From Notamacropus eugenii (lineage: Eukaryota > Chordata > Mammalia > Diprotodontia > Macropodidae), in assembly GCF_028372415.1 (NCBI RefSeq), contig NC_092872.1, forward strand, positions 90,998,575 through 91,062,574: DNA of 64,000 bases, given 5' to 3'. Within the stretch, counting starts at the first letter, position 1; the number at the start of each line of letters is the position of its first letter. Below, one piece after another: positions 1 through 11,779 of the stretch. Position numbers and translations under genes: made by a program. The notes below the pieces were generated by a model. It was not told the DNA's origin. It saw only the letters and a program-made list of their open reading frames with translations, and did not search any database.

Positions 1-1120
1 GTGTGTGCCAACTTCATCATCTAGGTGTACATCGCTGAAAAATGTACTGCCAAGGTAAGTAAACTTACTTATTCACAGCATTTAATATTTCTCCATTTGT
101 TGTAACTGATGGTTCCACATATGGATGGTGTGGTGCTAGCTGGTGGAGAGCTGTTTTCTTGGTGTTAATTGTTAGGCTAAATTCAGCACACGCAGCACAG
201 AATTGATCCATACATTGTCTCAAAAGCTGCATTGAGTGCAGAATCATATGTAAACAATTCTCCCTCCACTTTAGTCTTTGCTTGTAGCCTTTTCAAGTTC
301 AATAATCTACCATCAGTGTAGTAGCTGACCTTCATGCCATTTCATCCTCGTTGAAGACATGTGGCAACACTGCTGAAAACATTGTGCTAAAAAGCATGGG
401 ACCAAGAACACAGCCTTGTTTCATTCCATTGATGACTAGGAAAGCATATGATCATTCATTGTCCATTATCCAGAACGCTGGCAAGCATGCCATCATGAAA
501 CTGACATACGATACTGATGAACTTCTCCTGGCAACCAAATTTTGCCATAATGTTCCACAAGCCCTCATGACTGACAGTATAAAAAGGTCATGGTCAGACT
601 GACAAAAGTTGTGTTTGGACTAGTCTGTTCCTGGCATTTATCCTGGTATTGTTGAGCAACAAACACCACAGCAACTGTTCTCTTTTCCTTTTCTGAAGCC
701 ACATTGGCTCTCAGGTAGATGATCATCTTCTAGGTGAAAAAAAGTGAAGCCTTTTAAGGAGGACTGTCAAGAATCTTGCCAGCAATGACTAAGAGAGAGA
801 CACTCCCTCACCCCTACTCCTGCCTTATGATTGTCACACGACAATCTATTTTCGTTACCTTTATAGAAATGGACGATGAGGCATCCTTGAACTCGTAGGG
901 AATTACCTCCTCTTGCTGCATAACCCAGAAAATTTCCTTGAAAATCTCAGCTGGAACAGAATCAGCACCAGGTATTTTGCTACACAAGAAATGCCAAATG
1001 GCGTTCAAAAACTTTTCTTCAATTGGAAGTTTGGCTAGTGAAGAACTGACTTCAACCTGAGTTATATGGTCAATGACTTCAGCAAGAATTGGACTGTTGA
1101 GAACACGGATGTGTTTAGCC
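1..1120 (-). repeat. RTE-type LINE fragment (reverse transcriptase region)
   Basis: Read on the minus strand, the stretch shows typical RTE reverse-transcriptase phrases in family order. First come a block with SSLAKLPIEEKFLNAI and DSVPAEIFKE, then the EFKDA block. Next is a degraded 'E-Q-GFRKG' and 'DL-FDTV' region read in broken frames. Nearest the window edge is SLTINTKKT followed by PYVEPSVTTNGEILNAVNK. It is 5'-truncated at 1120, where a DNA transposon sits, and it runs off the left edge. Frameshifts and stops make it an old inactive copy. Family recognition is from memory of RTE consensus proteins. Confidence 0.75.
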
Positions 1121-1837
1121 CAGGGGTGGGGAACCTGTGACCCTGTAATGTTAGTTAGATCTTTCCCATCCATTAATAAGCCTCAAGTACCTTTTGTTAA
1201 TTTCTATTGAGGCACTGGGTCAGAGGGTCCTGCCCTCCAGTTCTGAAAAATGTATAAATACTCTGAGGTGAGGTTTTATTTTGGGGTTTACTCATTGGAA
1301 GTGTTTGGCCAGAGGAGACTCTGGCAGCGGCTAAGGAGCCTCCTGGCTTTGAAAACCCAGATGCTTCTCTCTCTGGTAACTATGTCATGTGTGATCAGAC
1401 AGTTGGATCCGTCTGTTGATCTATGATGTATGTATTGTTTACTGTTAAATGGGTGGAAACCCTGCCTGTTGGTTATTATATCTTTACATTTTCTCTGAAG
1501 TTCAGGGTACTGACTTTTTCCTCTGAACTAAGTGAATGATATATGTGCTTGGTTAAAGTGATTGTTGACCCCCTCGAAAGTTGCTTTCCTTTCAGAAAAG
1601 CAGGTCTAAGAACATGTACAGCAGGCCCTCCTATATATGTCAGGGTCCTTGCTCTTACAGACCCTGATGTGGCCTTTTGGATCCTTGAGTGCGGTTTTTT
1701 GACTGAAACCAGGTTTTACAGAACGTATCTTTTTATTAAGGGAATTTGTTCTGTGAAGTTTAGATTCAGTCAAATGGATGCACTTGAGAACCTAGAGGGT
1801 CACATGTGGCCTCGAGACCTCAGGTTCCCCACCTCTG
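1121..1837. mobile_element. Foldback non-autonomous hAT element, split by an LTR
   Basis: The ends are CAGGGGTGGGGAACCTG (1121-1137) and its near-perfect inverted copy at 1821-1837 (16 of 17 match). Ignoring the LTR inside it, the element is about 200 bp. The inverted similarity continues inward for roughly 90 bp on each side (paired blocks around TTTTGACTGAA and ACAGAAC), so it would fold into a long hairpin. The CAGGGGTG-type end is typical of hAT/Charlie non-autonomous elements. I could not find a convincing 8-bp target duplication. Confidence 0.65.
1144..1659. mobile_element. Solo LTR inserted in the hAT element
   Basis: A 516-bp segment begins TGTAA and ends TTACA, a perfect short inverted terminal repeat, and is flanked on both sides by the 5-bp duplication GACCC (1139-1143 and 1660-1664). 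A TATA-like TATAAATA lies near 1250. There is no internal retroviral coding sequence. A 5-bp duplication suits ERVL/MaLR-like or some class I elements. The intact duplication shows it inserted after the hAT element was in place. Confidence 0.7.
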
Positions 1838-1887
1838 CTCCTAGACTTCTCTCATTCATTTTACCACTGAAAACTTCTGGTCTGTAG

Positions 1888-2100
1888 CAGAAATGTCAAA
1901 CATGCAGACCTTACATCACAGTCTGCAATATCCCTGAGTTCAGTCCAAACAAGATTACAATGTAATCAGGAAATATTTATCAAAATAAATAAAAATGTAA
2001 AATATAGATAATATTACCTTTTAAAACTAAGTTAATGTGCAACTCACAGGATCCTTATGTATGGTTTAGTGTCACCCCTATATTTCTGCGTATTGGCTCA
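1888..2100 (+). repeat. hAT-like non-autonomous repeat, copy A
   Basis: It begins CAGAAATGTCAAAC and shares several blocks with 40772-40990: AATGTAATCAGGAAATATTT-like, AGATAATATTAC and CAGGATCCTTA-like strings in the same order. The other copy has clear inverted ends. This copy is more decayed at its right end, so the end coordinate is approximate. Confidence 0.5.
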
Positions 2101-3520
2101 GTTTTCCCTCCAAGTTAGCAGCAGGCCCTTTACTTGGGGGAGCTCTCTAATCTATTGACATTCATTCTTTGGTAGTCAACTTGCTTTACATTACATATAG
2201 AATACATTACATATAGAATAAACTGGAAATAACTGAGGGGAGGTGCTAGAATTAAGAAAGATGTGGAAAGGCTCATGCATCAAGTCCATTTTTTAAATTC
2301 TTAACCACACTGTTTCATCCTGACTGCTCCTTGAACTAGACACCCCATCCCCAGATTCCAGGTATTTTCACTGGCTGTCTCTCATGCATTGAATACTCTC
2401 TCTCCACATCTCCATCTCCTGAATTTTCTGTTTTCCTTCAAGTCCCAGCTAAAATCTCACCTTTTATAGGAAGCCTTTCCATTTTTCTCAAACATTTTCA
2501 CTCTACCCCTTCAATGCTTCTTAAATTGTGAGTCGAGACCTTTAAAAAGCAACCACCTGGGCAGAAAGAGCAAATACATAAGGAATTCAGGAAACAGAGG
2601 TTGAGATGAAGACAAAGTATAGCAGCAATGGGGAATTGTCATTGTCTTTTTCCAGTTGTGTCCAACTCTTTGCTATCTCCTTTGCGGTTTTCTTGGCAAA
2701 GATATAGGAGTGGTTTTCCATTTCCTTCTCCAGATCATTTTACAACTGACTTGTCCAAGGTTATACAGATGGTAAGTATCTGAGGTCAGATTTGAACTCA
2801 GGAAAAGAGGTAAGGAAGAACCATTCTCGACACTCTATCCACTGTGCCTTCTAGCTGCCATAATGGGAGAGTAAGGGTTAAATTACTTGAAAACTTCTTT
2901 TTGGAAAACAAAAAAAGAGTAGTTAAAAGTTTCTTGACTTGCCTTAATAACAATTGCATTCGTCAAAAGCTAGAACAGCCAACAAGAGGAATTTCTTTCC
3001 GAGCTTAATTTTCACCAACAAGGGAAAACAGAAAACTGGGGTAGAAATAATGGGACCCTTGTAAGGAAGTGATCACTCCATCTTAAAATTTGTGAATGAG
3101 AAGAGGAAAGCTAGGCATTGTTTGGTATGCATTTTGGATTTGGGAAAAACAAATTCCAAAGGCTCCTGAGAATGAATAGGAATGATCCATGAACTCAGGT
3201 CTAGAGAGGGAGTTAGCTATAAATGAATGGCAAGTTCTCAGAAATGAAATTCTGAAGGTAATAAAGAGATACGATTGTTATTAAGAAGAAAAGGAGAAAC
3301 TTCTCTGAAGAGACTGCTGTAGAGGCACCGAGAATTTGTCAGCCAAGGTTGACTTTTAAAAGAAATGAATCAAAAGTAGAAGGAAGGGCAGGTAACAGAG
3401 GACGAAAGTCAAGGTGTGGTACAGTCCTCTAGGAAAAGAATTTCAATCAAGAGAGCTCAGAATAAGCTAAGTCTGGCAGAATTGTAACTGGGGTCATCAG
3501 ACAGTTTATAATCATTACAG
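2101..3520. other. Intergenic: L2 fragment, one SINE, otherwise unassigned
   Basis: About 2265-2560 resembles the mammalian L2 3' region, with phrases like CTTCAAGTCCCAGCTAAA and GGAAGCCTTTCC. A SINE at 2636-2862 is listed separately. I see no gene or clear repeat in 2880-3520. Confidence 0.4.
2636..2862 (-). repeat. Marsupial tRNA-derived SINE
   Basis: On the minus strand it carries the tRNA-like head (GATAGAGTG, GAGTTCAAATCTGACCTCAG-type box) followed by the family body and the tail ending in a GTGTCCAACTC-type motif seen on the plus strand. The same family recurs at 11866-12107, 27365-27632, 36664-36930, 52090-52345 and 57715-57935. Confidence 0.7.
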
Positions 3521-3523
3521 GTC

Positions 3524-3890
3524 AGACAGACAATCAACAAGCATTTATCAAATGCTTACTATGGGTCAAGCATTGTGTTAAAAGCTGGGGGTGCAAAGAA
3601 AGATGAAAACAGTCCCTGTTCTCAAGGAGTTCATATTTTGATGGGAGAAACAGTATGCAAAAAAGTGTGTGTATACATATACACGCTTATTATATATATA
3701 CATATATACATAATAAATGAAAAGTAATCTCAAATGGAAGACGTTGGGGCTGGAAAACCCTCCTGGAAAAGATGGGATTTGAGCTGAATCTTATAGAAAG
3801 CCAGGAAAGCCAGTAGGTAGAGGTGAGGAGGGAGAGAATTCCAGGCATGGGGAGATAGACAGCCAGTGAAAAGGCACAAAGTTAACGCTT
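3524..3890 (+). repeat. Interspersed repeat ('CAACAAGCATTTAT' family)
   Basis: It starts CAATCAACAAGCATTTAT and continues with the shared phrases 'tgtgctaa...ctgggg', 'aaaacagtccctg', 'tctcaaggag' and 'gaaagccagg...gccagtaggtagaggtgagga'. Parallel copies occur at about 9245-9480, 10905-11480, 42215-42500 and 61460-61580, with a short piece at 4655-4720. An internal TA-rich run covers 3665-3715. I recognise it as a common marsupial repeat but not its formal name. Confidence 0.55.
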
Positions 3891-4019
3891 TGCCCCAAGA
3901 TTTGCCCCAGGAAAATTATCCAAAGGCAAGAAATTTGCCAGAATGGTGGACCATTTTTTAAAAACTTGATTTTCTTCAATTAACAAAAATCCACCTTCTC
4001 TCTTTCCCTCCTCCCTTCT

Positions 4020-4626
4020 TGTTGGGATTGGAAGCTCAATTCCGTGTGGACGGTCTCGGGCAGGTAAAAGTGGGACTTCTAAATCTTAGAGTCTTACGAG
4101 GCCCTCCATGAACAGCGGGGATTCGAGAAGGTCAGACTGAGCTAGCCGAGCTAGCTCGGGTATTTCCGCCTCTCCCCGGGAGATACGTGATGGGTGGAGT
4201 CTCCCTGCCCTCGAGATTGTCCCGGATTGGAGCACACCTAGTTACCTAACAGCACGGTATTGAGATGCAAACTGTGCGGCTGAAGGTTAAGTAGGATTGA
4301 GGAAGCCTGAAAGCGCTCTTAGCACGTGTGGAGCCAAGAGGACAGTAGGCTCCGCTCCTCTTCTTTCCTCTCTCCCCTCCCCCTCTCTCCCCGCTTGTAC
4401 TTCTATTTCCAAGCCCTTAAGATCCTAGCCTCCTTAGGAAATCTCCCCCTCTTCCTCCTAAGGAAGACCCCCCTGCACTTGTAACTAGACCCTGAAATAA
4501 AGCTCAACCCTTGTTCGACTCTGGAACGTCCTTTCTCTCATATGTGCATCCGGCGTGGCCAGCCGAAGACCTCGGAGGTGAGGTAAGAAAGACTCAGGTA
4601 GCCCACACAGGCCTCTAGGCCTGGCA
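4020..4626 (+). mobile_element. Solo LTR, probably class II (ERVK-like) ERV
   Basis: A 607-bp segment with TG...CA ends is flanked by the exact 6-bp duplication CCTTCT (4014-4019 and 4627-4632). It is noticeably richer in CpG than its surroundings, has a CT-rich run near 4355-4400 and a poly(A) signal AATAAA at 4496-4501. Six-base duplications are usual for class II (betaretrovirus-like) elements. The exact duplication and retained CpGs suggest a fairly young insertion. No internal proviral sequence is present. Confidence 0.7.
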
Positions 4627-4689
4627 CCTTCTCCCATTGAAAGAGAAAGAAAAAGCCAAGTCAACAAGCATTTATTAAACACTTACTAT

Positions 4690-5930
4690 ATGCCAGACAT
4701 TGTGCTGTACCAGACCTGAACAACTTGGCAGTAGATAGGGGCCAAAATTAAAACTTTTTCAGGACAAAGATAGATTTTTAGCAGCTCATTTTCCAAGTAA
4801 AGGTATAATTAATGATTAAACTATTTTGCAAATAAACCATATTTTTAAACAGGAAAATTTCAATTAATATCAATTAATTATACTTGTTACTTAAGATTTT
4901 TATCATGAAATCAAATTAATGTTAAAAAAATTACTTTGCTTAGTGGTACAAATTTTAATATATTTTTCAGGTTTTATTCTGTTTGCATTCAGTTAGTGGG
5001 ACATATTACACTTCTTGTCAACAATCGGTTTACTATCAGCAACTTTTCGCTGCATAGTCATATGGGACAAATTTATATTCTCAAAAAAACTTTTTTTATT
5101 GGGATATAATCCCGAAACTGCAACCAGTAAACAATTCTTTATGAAGTCACCTCCAGTAAAATACTTCCTAGCAGCAGCAATTTCTTTAGAGATCTGAGAA
5201 CTAACCTTAGTGGCTGCCTCATTTTCTGACTTTATTGAAAAAACCATTGTTCCCCACTGAGATTTTTTAACAATTTGGACACTTTAATTTGTTTTTTATT
5301 GGTGTCCAATTTGCTTAAGTCAGGATGTTTTGATTCAAAATGGTGACGAAGATTGTGTTCCTTCAGAATGGCGAACAAAGTGTATGGTATTTTTGTTGGA
5401 TTAAACACTCCATGTTCTGATTCAATCTTCCATTTCTTCTTATCATCCATTTTACAGTCACCCCAAAAACGTTAATGTTAGAACCCCCAAATCTCCACAG
5501 CAATTGCTCACATACAAAGAAATATTGAACTGAGTGCCTGACCTTGGAGAGAGTACCAGACATTCATGTAAGTTGGAGGACAGTCGCAGAAAGGGAGGGG
5601 AATAAGCCCCTGAGTTGCTACTTCTCATCTCATAGCTGATGTCAGCTGTATTGGCTTGTGACTGCTCTAGTTTTGTCTCTGTTCAATGCCAGTAACCACC
5701 AAAAACACAGCAAAAAGATATTACTCTCACTTCTCTTAAACTAGAGACAGACAGAGGATGGTTGGTTGTGTGGGTCAGGAGTGGCAACCCACCCACCAAG
5801 TTACATGATAGGCACAATAGTGACTTGTTACAGCTTTACTTTCATTTTTTATGGGCCACCCAAAATCCTTTGGGGGTCTGCAAGCAGTCTTCGGTCTGTA
5901 TGTTGTGTAGTCCAGTGCTACACACTGTCA
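4690..5930 (-). mobile_element. hAT (Charlie-like) transposon relic
   Basis: The segment contains a broken hAT transposase on the minus strand (listed separately) with AT-rich flanks. Its right part holds GGGCCACCCAAAATCC and a GTAGTCCAGTGC string of the kind found near hAT ends. End coordinates are estimates because I could not pair terminal inverted repeats or an 8-bp duplication. Confidence 0.5.
4993..5450 (-). pseudogene. hAT transposase fragment, BED-finger and N-terminal part
   Basis: Two minus-strand reading frames overlap around 5232-5247 and together read like the start of a Charlie8/GTF2IRD2-type transposase. The upstream part has NLRHHFESKHPDLSKLD, the histidine end of a BED zinc finger. 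The downstream part has KSENEAATKVSSQISKEIA, FTGGDFIKNCLL and KKSFFENINLSHMTMQRK. These match the family phrases 'NL-RH-...KHP', 'ENEAA-KASY', 'F--GEF-K-C' and 'F-NVSLSR-T'. A frame change near 5240 and a stop at 4993 break it, and the catalytic and dimerisation regions are missing. It is a dead DNA transposon, not a host gene. Confidence 0.65.
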
Positions 5931-6480
5931 AGTCCGGAAATAAATCAAAGCCATGAGTTGAAGAATAAAGCATCTTTAATTGAGATAGCAGGGTAGCAGA
6001 TCTTCCACTTGTACTGAACTACAATACACTAGCCCTGCAGTCAGGAAGATCTGAGTTCAAATCTGTACTCAGATACTTAGTAGCCATGTGACCCTAGGCA
6101 ATTCATTTAACTTCCCATGACTTCCAAAAAAAATTTTTCTAAGTGGATTGCTAGTGTCCATTGGATTTCTTAACTAAAGAGACCCATAAAAAAGTTTTTT
6201 TATAGTTTTAGGAGAGGAGGAAGAGACCAGTGAGGTAGCAAGGCCTGTTCATAAAACTCCAGTAACCCTTGGAAATTTGGGGGAGGGAAACCACTTCATT
6301 CGGGCTGTTTTGACCTTCATGCCATGAATCCCAATGAAAGACAGCAAGAACATCAGGAGCTGAGATCCAGCTCGAGTTAGGTAAAATCCCAGGCTGGATT
6401 GGGGTGGGGATCTTAGGGTGTGGTCCAGTCCAACCTAAGAGAAGCAAGGACATTCATGAAATTCTGACATTACTAAAATC
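5931..6480. other. Intergenic with a partial tRNA-SINE head
   Basis: About 6020-6110 carries the SINE head phrase CAGGAAGATCTGAGTTCAAA followed by 'catgtgaccctaggcaattcatttaactt'-like sequence. The rest shows nothing I can assign. Confidence 0.4.
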
Positions 6481-7170
6481 ATTTAAGGGACTGGCAAGTA
6501 ATATTACATTTAGTATTCATGATTTCTGTCCTTATATTAATTCTTCTGTCAACACAGAACCATCATAACAAAAAGGCATGGTCAAGCAAAGCAAATTCTT
6601 TCACTGAACACGTCCAAAAATTGTATGTCTTAATTTGAACCCTGAGTCCATCACCTCTCTGGCTGAGACTGGGTAGCATGTTCATCATCACTCCTCTAGA
6701 GTTGGGGGTAATCATTGTACTGATCAGAGAACTTAAGTCTTTCAAAGTTGTCTTTACAATATAATTGTTATTCTTCTGGTCTATTCTCCTTATTCTGCAT
6801 CAGTTCATACAAATCTTTCCAGATGTCTCTGAAAGCATCCCCCTCATCATTTCTTAGAGCACGGCAGTATTCCATCACATTCATATACCATGGTTTGTTT
6901 GGTCATTCCCCATGATGGGTTCTCCCTTTGTTTTTAGGTCTTTGCCATCACAAAAAGAGTGGCAATAAATATTTTTGGTTTTTCCTTTTTCTTTGATCTC
7001 TTTGGGGTATAGACCTAGTGCTGATACTGCAGGGCCAAAGGGCATACACAATGTAGTTATATTTTGGGCATAGTTCCAAATTACTTTCCAGAGTGGCTGA
7101 ACCAGTTCATAGATCCATTGACATAATTTGCCTGTATTCCCACAGCCCCTTCAACATTTGTCATTTTAAG
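6480..7170 (-). repeat. Marsupial L1 fragment, 3' part
   Basis: Read in reverse it matches the end of L1 ORF2 and the start of the 3' UTR. Phrases such as 'ttctgcatcagttcatacaaatctttccag', 'cagtattccatcacattcatataccatggtttgtttggtcattcccc' and 'ctttttctttgatctctttggggtatagacctagt' are the complements of conserved ORF2 C-terminal sequence. It is 5'-truncated and mutated. Confidence 0.7.
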
Positions 7171-8300
7171 ACAGGCCATTTCGTAAAAAGGCCACTCACA
7201 AGGGATTATATTTCTCTAACAAAGAAGGAAAGTGAAAGACCCACTGGTAGGGAGGGACCTGGTAAAAGGATAGGGATAGAGATTTGGCCACATAGATCCA
7301 GTGACTGGATGGTGAGTGAGAATGTCCGTCAGACAGTGGGGGTGGGGAGGTAACCTAAGTGTACCTTAGGGTCCCTTAGGTGGAGTCTAAGACAGAAGGA
7401 CCCAAGTTCTCATTGGGTTGGAGAGAGAAGTCCAGCCATAACCCAAGCAGCATATTCCCTCAAGGCCAACAGTTGTAGTTTGAACACTGCCTAGAAAGAC
7501 CTTCTCTTGCATAGAAAGGAAGACCAGTGGCAAGCTTTCTCCCACCTATGATCAGCCTGTGCAGAGGAGGGAGGATCCAATCCCTTCAGAGGTAAAGTGA
7601 GCAAAAGAGACAAAAGTCCCTGCTCCAATGGACCTTATCTCCCCTTCCCCTTTCTTAACATGGTACCAGAAGCACTAACCAAAAGGTGGGAAGGGGAAGG
7701 ACCTTACTGGTCAATGAATCTAATTCCCTCATTTACAGAGACCCAGAGAGGTTATGTAACTTGCCTAGGGTCACACAGCTAGTAAGTGAGATTCAAGCTC
7801 AGATCTTCATAAGTCTAAGTCCAGGACAGAAAGTCAGAGTTGAAAGTGTAATAGTCTGCTCTGTGAGGGAAAAGGGAGACACTCCAGGTACCTAGACCTT
7901 TTTAGGGACTGAGATGCCCTAGGGAAATGAAAATACCTCCCCAGGCTTATCAGCTTTTCCCCTTCCAAATGGAAGAGGTTTTTTCCCCCCTGTTTTCCTT
8001 GAGCATGCTCCACGTATGAAAACTCATAATTATGAAGCCTATTGAGAAGAGCTAAAAACAAATAGGTTTTAAAAAAGAAAACTATATTAAGGGAAAAGGA
8101 GAAGATCCAAGCAGGGGTGGGGACCATTCACTGTTCCAAATAGATGGGAATAAGACAATAGAAGGGTGAGGGGAGGCAAAATTCCCTGACTCTTAATTTA
8201 CTTCTCCTTTTCCTGGCAAAGGAAATCATCTTTGGATCAAAAGTGGCTAATAAATGAAACTTTGAAACCTAAGCTAATCAGGGAGAGAGTAAGGTGTCTT
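7170..8300. other. Intergenic with a MIR fragment
   Basis: About 7700-7830 is a minus-strand MIR-like copy (GGTCACACAGCTAGTAAGTG). Nothing else in the stretch is recognisable. Confidence 0.35.
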
Positions 8301-8770
8301 CTTTGCCCTTGATGAGTTCAAGATACCAAATACAAACCAACTAGGAGAAGGTACGGCAAGAATTCGCAAATGTGATTCTGGAGCTACATCATGGATCTTT
8401 GCAAGACTGGGAGATGTGCCACAAAATTGCCAAAGGGTGAGTGTTCTATTTTCCAAAAAAGGAAGAAAGTGTAATTTGCAAACTCTGGGTCAATGAACTT
8501 GACTTCAAGTCCAAGGAAAACCAAAAGAATTAACTACGAAATGGATGATTTGTAAATATCTAGGAAAAGATGGAAGTGTTCCCAAAAGTCAGCCTGACTT
8601 CATCAAGAACGAGTCATGCCAGAGGTGCCTTCTTTTGTTTTTTGATAGGGTTCCTAGTTTGTAAAGGTCTCTAGCGTAGTGCCCCAGGGATCTGTGATTG
8701 ACCTTCTACTATTTATCATTTTTATCAATGACTTGTGCAACTCAGGGCACAAAGTAGAATGTTTCTTCAG
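8300..8770 (+). repeat. L3/CR1 LINE fragment (reverse transcriptase region)
   Basis: The plus strand contains 'agcctgacttcatcaagaacgagtcatgccag' and then 'gtgccccagggatctgtg' followed by 'atttatcatttttatcaatgacttg'. These are hallmark sequences of the CR1/L3 reverse transcriptase (G-V-PQGSVLGP...LF-IFINDL). It is heavily mutated and has an internal deletion. Confidence 0.65.
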
Positions 8771-9244
8771 CTTGTTGCCTGATCCAAGATTTAGAATTTC
8801 CTGTCTTTAGGACTCCACAACAAAAGGAAAAATTCTCATGAAAATATTCAGAACTTGTACCTGAATCCTTAAAGTCAAACTATATGAATGTTGACTAGAT
8901 GGGAATATTTTCATTCTGGGAGATCTTTCAGCTCTCCCCCTGACCCCAATACAAGGCTATCCCAGATGCTTAGCTTGCCTGCTAACCATGCTGATATTTA
9001 CAAAGGGAAAGGTGTTTCCTACCAAGTTGCAATGTCAGTATCTTGCTGATTCATTCATTCTTTCATGACTCCATGTCAGGAGTTTTTCTAGTACAGAATT
9101 CTCTCCCAGAGGATCCCATTATCTATTGCTATTCTCAAACTCTGCCATAATACTCTGTTTTCCCCTGGATTATGGGATGGCAGGTCAGCTAATCAGTCAG
9201 CTGACAGTCTTCTCAGCAGGTGCTAAAGCTTTCTTTAACTAGGA

Positions 9245-9985
9245 AGCCATAAACAAGCATTTGTTAATCACCTATATGTACCAGAGATATGGATACAAAG
9301 AAAAGCCAAAAAAAAAAAAATAGTCCCTGTTATCAAATAGTTCACAGTCTAGTTGAGGAGGCAACATGCAAACAAATATGGATAAACAAAATGGACACAA
9401 GAAATATCAGAGATAAGTAACAGAAGAAAGGCATTGGCATTAAGGGGGATAGAATCAGAAAAATCAGCTAGTAGTCCATTTCGCAGAGGTGTAAACTGAG
9501 ACCCAGAGAGGTGATGCTACTTGGCCAGGATCACACAGAGTTTCAAAACCAGTTCCTCTGATTCTGAATCCAATGTGTTGGATTTATTACACTGTACTGT
9601 GTCTTGACCCACTGAGCTCTTTGTGTGGGAGATCAGAAGAGAAGTAGTTTATTTGGGGCCCTTCTTTCTCCATATGACCCACGAGAAGTTAAACCTCTCT
9701 CCTGGTGAAAGGGCCCCCAGATCCTATCAGAATTTACCACCTGCTGTGTTTTCTTTCACAACATGACTAATATGGAAATGTTTCACATGACTATACATGT
9801 ATAACCTATACATGCTTTCCTTCTCAATGGAGTGGGAGGAGAGAGAAGGAGACAATTTGGAACTCAAATTTTTAAATTTAAAATTAATTTAAATTTAAAA
9901 TCAAAACCAAATTTTAAAATTTTTAAAAAGAAATGTTAAACATTTATGTAACTGGAGCAAAATAAAATACTAAATAAATAAAGAA
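9245..9985 (+). repeat. Repeat cluster: 'AACAAGCATTTGTT' family, MIR piece, L1 3' UTR
   Basis: 9245-9480 is a copy of the 3524-3890 family. 9480-9580 is a MIR-like piece in reverse. 9765-9985 matches the L1 3' UTR also present at 49085-49260 ('atggaaatgtttcacatgactatacatgtataacctata' then 'ggagcaaaataaaatactaaata'). The L1 tail includes a near-palindromic AT run at about 9868-9900. Confidence 0.55.
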
Positions 9986-10904
9986 TTCGCCACCTGGTTG
10001 GCACTCTCCCAAGACTGTTCCACCGCACTTGCCTTTAATCTCATTTCCAATAAATGCTACTGTTCCTGTCACCCAGTGCTGACTATATTAGGGAAGTTGG
10101 TAAAAGGTGATATGACGGATCAACTGTTAAGAGTGCCAGTAGTATCACTTTTATTTTCAAAGTCCTAGTGTCAGGGGCATTGAGTATCAACAGAAATGGC
10201 ATCCCAGTCCAATGGAGAGTGTCCTGCTGCTCACACTGAGGCAATCCTATCTGTCTAGAATAGTGGAAAACACACTGGCTCTGGAGTCTAAGGAACTGGA
10301 TTCAATCTGACCTGTGATGCTAATTGCCAGTGTAATGGTGGATGTTTAACTCCCCTGGGCCTTGGTTTCCTTGTCTGTAAATGAGGATGTTAAATTAGAT
10401 GGTCTCTGAGGTCCCTTCCAACTCCGGATCTATGATTCTTTACCTTCCAAAATGGAAAGTCTTCCAGTGAGAATGTGACCTTAACCCCGACGGTCCCTAG
10501 TGACATTGTCGTCATTCCCAAGGAGATGCTCATTCAGGCACTTCTGAGTATCCAATTTAATGTAATCGTCATCAACCAAATTCCAATGAAAATGTTAGGA
10601 GCCCTTCCCCCTCCCATCCTACGGCCCAGTCTTCGTCTTGTCCTCTCCCTGGTTTTTGTGACTAGAATGGGAAAGAGGTATGTCTCATACCATCATACCC
10701 CTGCCAGTCCTAGGTCTATGCCTGTCCTTGACTGGCATGCCCAGTCCCTTCACCTGATTCCACTGCTGTTAATCACTTATTCCTTTCCTCCTTTCATGCC
10801 CTTTATTTCTTTCTCTTCAATACCTATCACTGGGAGGTGGAGTTGATAGGATCCCTGTCCTAGTTTTTAATAGATCAGTGACTGCCACACCGGCAGGCCC
10901 TGTC
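9986..10904. other. Intergenic with a MIR copy
   Basis: 10245-10440 is a plus-strand MIR/CORE-SINE-like copy ('ctctggagtctaaggaactggattcaatc' to 'gaggtcccttccaactcc'). A 123-codon open frame at 10475-10846 shows no family resemblance and is not called. Confidence 0.35.
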
Positions 10905-11480
10905 ATTGGCATGAGGGAAACAAAGATAAAAGCAAAAACAGTCCCTGCTCTCAAGGGGCTGACAGTCTAGCTGGGGCAGGGAGAGGAGAACATGTGCATA
11001 TATCGATATATACAAAAATAAATGCAGGGTGATTTAGAAGCAATACAAACCAGGAAAAAAACTCATGGAGTTCCATCCTTGAAGGACACCAAGGATTCTG
11101 GGAAACAGAAATAAGGCTGGGGTATATTCCAAGCATGAAAACAACTAAAGCAAAGTCCTGGGGGGAGAGAAATAGAGCATCATATAGGAAGAATACAAGG
11201 AAGACATGGTTGACTGGACCATGGCAGGAGACGGTCAGAAGGGAGCAGAGTGCAATAAGGTTGTAAATATAGATTGGGGCCAGTTGTTAAAAGATGCAAA
11301 TAACGAAGGGGATTATAGTTTATTCCAGAAATAATAGGGAGTTTTTTGAGTAAGATAGTGATATAGTCCAGTTTGGACTTTAGGAAAATCAGTTCGGCAT
11401 CTGTGTAAAGGCAGGCCTGGTTAGAGAACAGCCTTGAAACAGGGAAACCAATTAGGTAGCCACTGCAACAGTTGGGGTCA
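10905..11480 (+). repeat. 'CAACAAGCATTTAT'-family repeat, 5'-truncated copy
   Basis: It contains 'aaaaacagtccctgctctcaaggggctgacagtctagctgggg' and 'tcttgaaggacaccaaggattctgggaaacagaa' style sequence, then the downstream family part ('aggaagacatggttgactggaccatggcaggagacggtcagaaggg'). It matches the family order seen at 3524 and 42215. Confidence 0.45.
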
Positions 11481-11779
11481 GAAAGAAGGGGGTAAATGCA
11501 AAAATTGTTGTGACTGCTGTCAAAATTGACCTCAGAAAGTTTCTCTGGTCTTCAGATGGGGATTTCACAGCAAAGAAACAGATGGGACTTTGCTCATCTG
11601 GGTAGTTAGACACACTGATGTGATGAGAAGAAAACCAAATTTGGGAGTCAGGAGATGAGCTTGAGTTCCTGACTATTTTGTACTACCTAATTGTGTTGCC
11701 TTGAGCAAGCCACTAAATCTCCTTGAGTATTTCCTCATCTCTACCAAGCAAGTACAAGTATATGAATTATTTCACAGGG

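Noticed and set aside
1543-1887. 114-codon plus-strand frame
   Set aside because: It spans the end of a solo LTR and part of the hAT element, so it is not a gene.
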